From NCBI GenBank assembly GCA_018398805.1, contig JAGFBZ010001254.1, forward strand, positions 2,751,001 through 2,815,000: a stretch of 64,000 nt of DNA, read 5' to 3'. The position numbers were made by a program, and so were the translations under genes. The stretch comes from Hirundichthys speculiger (taxonomy: Eukaryota; Chordata; Actinopteri; Beloniformes; Exocoetidae). The notes beneath the pieces are model-generated. The model was not told the origin of the DNA and did not search any database. It saw only the letters and a program-made list of their open reading frames with translations. Position 1 is the first letter of the stretch; each line of letters starts with the position of its first letter. Shown one piece after another: positions 50,803 to 64,000 of the stretch.

Positions 50803-51789
50803 AGTTACATCTTCACGTACAAATGCTCAACATAGTTGACAATAATGATTCTCTTTCTGTATTCTTGTATTTATGTTATGAGTTGCCTCAAGGGACGGAT
50901 GTGCAAAAGACTTAAAGAACCACTCAGATGCAGGCCTGTCATGCTGAATATGTTAAGGAATAAATACATAAAGGGAACATTGTGAGACTGAAATAAAAAG
51001 ATGACAAGCTGTCTTTTGATGTATATTCTTTGCAAAGGATCAACCAATCCTGGCAAAGTGACGCAGTGTTGGTATGACGATCATGAGCAGAGAGAAACAG
51101 AGCAAGTCAGAGGGAATTTGAGATCAGAGCTGAAGGCTGGTAGATCATAAGGCCTCAGCTAAGCATGAAAAAATAAAGAACCAAGACAGAAGAATACAAT
51201 AAAATTAAGAAATGTTTCTTTATCACTTGTTTCAAAGCTTCCTCTTGATATACTCCACATTTCTTCAGCATTTAATCACAGAGGATGTTAGAGAGGTCTG
51301 AGACTAAAATGAATCACAGTGCAGTAAAATACGATTGAGGTCTTTAAAGTAATCAGACCTTGCAGACACATGAAAAGGAACAAGAGCTGCATGTGTCATC
51401 TTCAGTGAAAGCAAATTCTTCTGACAAAAACTATATTTGTTAAAGACAAAGTAAGTGTTGTGTAATTTTGGTGCAATTCAAGAAAGTCCAACTCTAAAAC
51501 GCTTGAATCAAAGCAACTGAAACATCACCAAGAACAAAGAAAAAGAAGTCCAGTTGGCTTGATTCAAACTGTTAAGAGTTACCACGTCCTGGATGACCGA
51601 GGGTTGACAGGAGCATCGTGCAAGCCTACTTAATCAAACAGAAACCAAAAACATCCAGAGGCACCAGGTTGATGAAACCCCACTCACACCGAGAGACACC
51701 ACAGCTACTCTGGGTTCACTCCTACCAGTTAATTATAGAGAAGTAGAAGCACCTGCTCCACTTGTCACACAGAGTCTCAGCAACTAAAA
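50803..51789. other. Intergenic DNA between Ig receptor and ZP gene
   Basis: AT-rich, with no supported gene or repeat. The ZP promoter should lie at its right end, but no clear TATA box was seen. Confidence 0.5.
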
Positions 51790-54578
51790 ATGAAAACCAA
51801 CCAGACAAACTTTATCCTGATGGAGTTATTTTCTCTGTTAATGCCTTTTCTACAGAGTGAAGCCTGGGCTGCATCAGATCAACATGAGGCAACATTTCAC
51901 ACGACAGCCAACTCTAGAACACTGATCTGCCATGATGACTTCATGTCTGTTTACATATCAAAAGAGCATTTTGCGTTCCTTCCTTTAACCATTTATGTCT
52001 ATGGTAAGTGACACCCTGTAAATAGATGTACCATTAAACTAAGCTGTGAAATGCTTATGGTTGTCATGCTTTTCAGATGAGCACAGCGGATATTACCAAG
52101 TCACTGCCATAGAAAAACGTTGCAACTACTTCCTTAAGGAAACAAGCACCTTTATCATCTTTACTGTTGCCTCCCATAGTTGTTTTGTGAAAAGACAAGT
52201 GAGATGATAAGTATCTTTCAACAAGTGGTGTTTTGGGGCTTTTTTCCCTCCTTTTTTTTTTAACTTCATTCTAATTTTTCTTTTAAAACTGTGTGTCATA
52301 GAAATATGCAACAAGCCTCACTGTTGTCATAATGGCACCAGTAGATGGGGGCAAACTGGAAGTCGCCCACTCGATGCATCTAGTCTGTAAAAGGGAGATA
52401 AAAGGTAGAAGAGTCAAAATGTACACAGAGTGTCCTTGTTTTATTTTTCAGGATTCTGTTCATTGCTAATTTTCTGTGTTCTCTCTATAGAGCCAAATGT
52501 CTATGACTTTCCGGGGCTATTAAGACCATTTTTTTGCACCAAAAATGGGTTCAACATAACCATCCCCAGAAACGCCACAGTCCCACCTCTGAACCTGGAT
52601 GCCCTGCAGATCATTTCAGATCAAAACCACAGATGTGGACCCCAGAAAATATCCACTGAAGCCATCACTTTCACTTTTCCTTTCACCGATTGTGGTACCC
52701 AATCCATGGTAAATGTAAATGAATCGCCCACCAGCCTTTAGACAGGTCGCCTGGTGTACCAGTGTTTGCACTGAGAGGTTTTGGCTTACAGATTGCAGAT
52801 GGAAATATCACCTACTGGATAAATGTTGAGGCAAAACGACATCCCGAGAAAGGAGTGATAGTTCGTGACACTCCATTTCGGTAAGGTTTAGAAAGTGAAG
52901 CACTGTTGCTTAGTTGACAGTGATTTTATGTTCCTTGTTTTTTTTTGTTTTTTTTTTTGGTTTGTTTTCCAGTTTAACTGTGCGTTGTACCTTTGCACTG
53001 AGTCAAAAGATTCAATTGGGTTTTGAGATTCAGCAAAGTGAGTCCGAGTACCCATCAATGCTGGAGAACAGAGGAACGCTCAGGACTGAAATGAGGTTTG
53101 CCAAAGGTCAAGAAAAGCCTGCTATCCTTCCCCCAGTTTACAGACAGTCCTGAAGATGAGTAACCTCACTTTGGGTTGTCAAACTTGGTACAGAGTGGAT
53201 TATTACTCAGCACGCATGACGTTTTTTTTTTTTTTTCATTCCAGATTCCTCGTACAGATCCTTTCATTCCTTTAGCGACCCTCCAGCAGTAACTGAGCTC
53301 GGCCAGCCTGTATATGTGGAGGTATTTGTTGTTAAACATGAGGACAAGGACTTAGTGCTGCTGCTGGAGGACTGTTGGGCTACGCCGACCAAGGACCCGC
53401 ATGACCCACAACGATGGAACCTGCTTGTCAAAGGGTGAAAACACTTGAAGCTAACATTCAATATGTGGTAGACACCATGAAATGGCTAAATCAGGAAGAT
53501 GAAATGAATAAATGGGCTTTCATCTTGGCATCCATTCAAGGTGTCCCTTTGCTGATGACAGCCACAGGACTGTAGTGTTGCCAGTCACCAGTAAGGAGGT
53601 GACTTATCCTTCCCTTCACAAATGGTTTGTTGTCAAGCTGTTCTCTTTTGTGAAACCTCAGTCATTTCAAAACTTGGTAGGTAAGATAAAAGGCAGGAAA
53701 TAAATCATAGAGCCAGTGTTTCGGCTTTTTTCCCGTAAGTATTTGTGCCTTTCTCCTGTTTTCCTCCAGGTGTATTTCCACTGTAATATAGAGATCTGTA
53801 AAGGACCTAATTGCACACAGTCTTGCAGTAATGGTAAGTGGACCTTGTATAACCTTTGAAATTGCTCTTCCCACATGAACCTATAGGTAATTATCTAATT
53901 TGAAATTAAATAAGTGGTCTAAACATGAGTGTGTCACATGCAGACTTTAATTTGAGCATGTTAAGATGAAAATTATATTTTCTGTGCTTGAGAGCGTATA
54001 GTTTGGTGTGTGAAGTGACTAAAAGTCAAAATGCTAATACAATTTAACTCTGACACTTTTAGGGTTGCCTAGGCTTGAAGATATGTAACGCAGCAAGCAG
54101 CTCAGATTTGAAGGGTACTGTGACATGTCACAGATCTGAATCAAAACTGAATTATCTAGTCCGTTCATCTGTATATCCACCTAACTTGACATCATGCTGC
54201 ATTTGCTTTACTTTGAAGGTGTGTCATGTAAAGCTATAACACCAGTTTCAAAAGAGACATATCCCCCAGAAGATGGGGATTGACTGGATGACTACATCCT
54301 CTAAAACTAGTTGCTTTGAACAAATGTGTTAAAACACTGTTGAACAAATTTATTTGAACTTTATCCCTGCAACTTTTTCAAGCAAAGAAATTCACAAATT
54401 TTCACAGATACCTCAGGACATTGCGTCAATTTGAGAAAACATTGCCTCAAGGTATGTGTTACTGACAAGTTTATTTTCATGTCCTTCAGGGAGGCGGAAA
54501 CTGAGAAGAATCCGTCCAGGGGCAGAGAAGACATTTTCCAATGTGGTTTCATGTGGACCTCTTCTGTATCTGCTGTAA
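51790..54578 (+). CDS. Zona pellucida (ZP) domain protein, secreted
   Basis: Ten exons: 51790-52003, 52077-52198, 52302-52404, 52491-52708, 52792-52880, 52973-53106, 53245-53434, 53541-53676, 53770-53833, 54490-54578. All phases match and the total is 452 codons plus stop. Translation may start at the ATG at 51820 instead, which gives a cleaner signal peptide (MELFSLLMPFLQSEAWA). An N-terminal segment of about 120 residues precedes the ZP module. ZP-N starts near FFCTKNGFNITIPRNA and includes FTFPFTDCGTQS. ZP-C includes LLLEDCWATPTKDP and YFHCNIEICKGPNCTQSC. A basic GRRKLRR then fits a furin-type cleavage site, but only about 23 residues follow and there is no transmembrane segment. Known family role: polymerising egg-envelope or epithelial matrix protein. 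It could be an egg-envelope ZP subunit; paralogue not determined. Confidence 0.9.
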
Positions 54579-55030
54579 ACAGTCAAAGGAAAACTGCTTG
54601 AAGTCATATTTAGATGCACAGAATTGAAAACAATTCAGCTAGAAACTGATTAATTTTGTGATGTAAATGAAACTACAGTTTACCAAGTAAAACTATATAC
54701 ATCATTTACAGGATGTTTATTATATTAAATCAAATCTTAACTTAATTTTGATCACATTAGTGTATACGTATGCATGTATACGACTTATGGTTAGTGAGCT
54801 ATAATGCCCCATACTCAAATATTTAACTTTGGTTCTAAAATAATTTTATGGGCATTTTTATTTTTTGTCTTTTGACAGAACCGGTTGAATTAATTTGTCT
54901 TCGAAAGAAATTATATATTTTATTGATACTTGCTGTTCTATATGTAAATATACATAAATGTAAAAAGTGGTCTGTTTGTTTTGTTGCTTTTGTTTTTTGG
55001 ATAACCAGACTTTTATTTTGACGGAAGCTT
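54579..55030. other. ZP 3' flank
   Basis: AT-rich sequence with an ATTAAA near 54725 as a possible poly(A) signal. Nothing else was recognised. Confidence 0.4.
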
Positions 55031-55035
55031 TAAGT

Positions 55036-55090
55036 CACGTGGGTGCAAGTGGACCAATAGCATTTGGAGAATGCGCCTAACTTCCGGAAG
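55036..55090 (+). promoter_or_regulatory. dhx40: TATA-less promoter elements of dhx40
   Basis: A perfect E-box CACGTG (55036-55041), a CCAAT box (55054-55058) and a palindromic ETS-type CTTCCGGAAG (55081-55090) lie within 55 bp, about 160-210 bp upstream of the ATG. This combination is typical of housekeeping promoters. Confidence 0.6.
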
Positions 55091-55248
55091 ACGACGAGTC
55101 GTTGTGTCGTTTTTAAAACGAAGATGATTAAAATGACATTTCCCGTGAAGTTTTATATTATTATTACCAGTTCAGACTGTGTCCAGTGCTGTTGAAGTTG
55201 ATAACTGTTATCTGTTAACTCTGGAATATTTCGGTAAAGTTTTCAGTT

Positions 55249-60610
<5,362 letters not shown>

Positions 60611-60919
60611 CACAAAGGTCTTGGCTTATTTTGAAGATATGATTTTACATACACTATTTTACAAAGTTTCTGAAATGACATCTAAATAATAAATACAGTT
60701 TTATGACATTGCCTGTGTTATTTCTTTCAACATCCATGATGTATGGTTTTGCATAGGTTTGAGTTGACTATTTTTTAATTCTTTTTGTTTATTTTAAGTA
60801 TTGCATATGTGTCAGATTTTAGCTCAAGCTTTGTACAGTAGCTTTGTAAGGTGAGGTTAAGGTCAGAATACAGTACTTGATGTACTTTCACACCGACCGT
60901 TCAGGTACAGTGGACCTTA

Positions 60920-61228
60920 TTCTGTTGTACGTCACTTCCTGTTGTGTGCGTCTGCGGGGCTGTTGTAGTGACAGTCAGACAAGGAGGACTTCCATGCTGC
61001 GAACTGAAGCGACTAACTACATTAAAGCCACAACAAGGCGGCGGTTTTTTTTTTAATCTTTCCAGGCGTCAGATATCCGTTGTATCTGTTTTTGTTTTGT
61101 TAACGTTTTTGTCTATCGGTTTCTACTTGAGTGGACTTTATTCTGCGGTCTGCTTGCGTGTGCCCCAGTGAACCGCCGCAGCACGCCACCGCTGTGTCTG
61201 CTGCTGCTGAGAGAAGAAAACAAGCTCG
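60920..61228 (+). promoter_or_regulatory. akt2: Likely akt2 promoter and non-coding first exon
   Basis: GC-rich sequence with acttcctg ETS-type motifs and no TATA box. A strong donor (ctcg|gtgagc) ends a possible untranslated exon at 61228. The next acceptor before the start codon is ccacag at 62973-62978, giving a second untranslated stretch at 62979-63067. Inference from splice signals only. Confidence 0.4.
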
Positions 61229-62978
61229 GTGAGCACTCCGCTGAGCTGTGTGATCATTGACAGAGTTCAATACACACAAGCTTCGACTGATAACTGCTGG
61301 GAGCGTTGTGCAGCGTAGTTCAGAGGCTCTTCGAGAAGCACAGACTGTGAACATTTTTTTTTTTTTTATTCCAGAAGTCGAGGTAAGAATGGCCACAGTA
61401 ATGAGAACTAGCGCAGGTGGCTAACTGGCGTGCTAACTAGCTGTTAGCTTGAAATATGTTTTGGCTAGCTGCCTTGTTTGATCGTAAGGCGGTCGTGGTT
61501 GGTGTCCTCGCCGCTGTCCGTGGCGCTACCAAGCCGAAATACCCAGCACCTACAAACTGTCCTAACCAATTTATTACTCTGACGCCACGCTACAAAAGCC
61601 TTGGATTTTCTAAGGTAACATCTGCTGACTAGTTGTCAGGTAGCTAACGGGCTGTTTCGTTCACGGTAATGTTCGCGTTTCTGTTAAAATAGATGGCTGC
61701 TTGTGGATGTGCGTTATATCTCAAATAAATAATTATAGTAAGAGTGAGTGGCTTTAGTATCTGTTGTCTTTTTGATGTGCCGCCTGAACACGCTCAATAG
61801 CAAAAACAACTTTAAAGCTTTAATTATGACTGTTTGTAAAGCCAAATTGGTGTACGGTTTATGACGCCAAATCACCCGTGTTTATCATCACAAAAAGTAT
61901 TTGCACATTATTACTCTGGTCACGCGAGGTATCGATGATTATGGATGGCCATAAAAAGTCTGAAGTCGAAGGAAGCCTTATCTGTTTTTAATCTTGGTAA
62001 ACAAAGTAGTTCAAACAGCCTTACTGCAACTACATGCTCTAATATTTTCAACCTCATCATTTTCACCGAAATGCTGTGAAATTCCGGTAAACCTATTATC
62101 TAACATAAGCTGTTGATTTAGGATTGACCCTGGATCACTAAGGCCTCTCTACAAACATTCAACAAGAACTATTGGAGATCATTACATATAACACTGAGAA
62201 GTTTAGTAAGCCCCTTTCTAATGTCTGATCAGTGTCATTGATCATCTTATTATATTTACATGGCATCACTGAAATACTGAAGTCTGCCATTTTTCAGCAT
62301 TTAACAACAGCGAGGACACCAAAGGAGATGTTAAGGAGGTTTGCCTGTGTTGATTGAAATATGCTGGCTTGTTATGATGATGAAGCCCAAATTGCAGCAG
62401 TTTTCCTTTTTGTGGAGTTGTGTTTCGAGGCAACAGATTGCAAAAGATGATTAAGAATTTATTCAAGCACTTTTCTGTGGTGGAAACTCTCAGTTGAATG
62501 TAAACACATGTACTTTGTTGTAAGTTATTATTTTAAATTCATGACTTCATTCCTTGTCTCATTGGCTGTTTTTTTTTTTTTTTTTTTTTTTTTTATTAGT
62601 ACATTTAAGTCTTGTGTTTTTTCTTGTTTATAGTTTGACCTGTGGCTATATGTTTTGCTCAAAGTGATGGCATGAATTGCCCTTAGTCATAGAGCTGTTT
62701 CTGTTTTAGTCACATCTTTAATAGCCAGTGAGGGGGTCATATTGACTTTCTATTATGTGATTTTGTAAGTTTTCTGATACTGTTGCTGTATATACGTTTC
62801 CTAGATGAATTTTGATAGCTTGCTGGTGCTTAATTGTTGTTTTTGCATGTCAAAGCTACAAGAAGTTAGAGTGAGTGTTTATTAGCTTTCTGATAAAAAC
62901 ACTGAAAACACTTGGATTTAATTATTTATTTATTTTTTTTAACTCTAGGTATTACTTTTTTTCCAATCTGAGCCACAG
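61229..62978 (+). other. akt2 intron in the 5' UTR
   Basis: AT-rich with long T runs (62570-62596). No gene or recognisable mobile element. Confidence 0.4.
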
Positions 62979-63067
62979 TGAGACACTTGGTGAATAAGAA
63001 TAGTTCCTACAATTTCCATCAGCTTGTCTGCAGCCCCCTACCTACTCAGACAGTCTTCTGCCCCAGT

Positions 63068-63733
<666 letters not shown>

Positions 63734-64000
63734 TAAAAGTCTCTTATTTTTTTGTGTCACAGAAGTGGCCTTAGTGTTTTTTTTTTTTTTTTTTTTTAAA
63801 GGTGGTAGACATTTGAAAATTCCCTTTGAGCCTGAAAATAGCTAAAGGTAGATCCAACAAAATAATTGGGCCAACTACACACATTTGTATTGTTTGAATT
63901 AATTGCTGATTTTTATTTTATTTTTTTTGAAAATGAAACAAAATGAGAAACAAAAATTATCTCAGCATTGTAAATAAGCCACCCTGATGTCCAGAAATTG

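Overview
The window is nuclear DNA from a teleost fish, and probably from a spiny-rayed one, although the species cannot be read from it. The evidence is intron-rich vertebrate genes whose exons join in phase, plus a typical fish repeat load: Tc1-like transposons, Rex1/L2-type LINE tails, an RTE-like fragment and hAT-type miniature elements. Gene models below were built by eye from splice sites and codon phase. No database search was possible, so paralogue names beyond samsn1, dhx40 and akt2 are cautious.

Left third, minus strand: the first 11.6 kb carry the 5' part of samsn1, a haematopoietic SLY/SH3/SAM adaptor. It runs off the left edge inside the SAM domain and has a long N-terminal extension with two possible starts. 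About 6 kb of repeat-rich intergenic DNA follows, then a compact three-exon gene for a small secreted Ly6/uPAR-type protein (17.94-18.53 kb). Next comes a further 8 kb of mostly transposon-derived sequence.

Middle, minus strand: a complete 12-exon P2X purinoceptor gene spans 26.65-43.96 kb, with a predicted 412-residue product. Its introns hold Tc1 and Rex1 fragments and microsatellites.

Right third, plus strand: a 10-exon single-V-domain immunoglobulin receptor (45.68-50.68 kb) has an ITIM-like tail and an interstitial telomere-like repeat in an intron. A 10-exon zona pellucida (ZP) domain protein follows (51.79-54.58 kb). Next is dhx40, a DEAH-box helicase of 17 exons (55.25-60.61 kb) with two single-base frame disruptions in its first two coding exons and one clear GC-AG intron. 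Last is the start of akt2 (PH domain), which runs off the right edge.

The genes do not form one pathway. Samsn1, the Ly6 protein, the P2X receptor and the Ig receptor could all act in leukocytes, while dhx40 and akt2 are housekeeping or signalling genes. The observations most worth a second look are the unrecognised Ig receptor, the dhx40 frame breaks and the lysine in P2X TM2.
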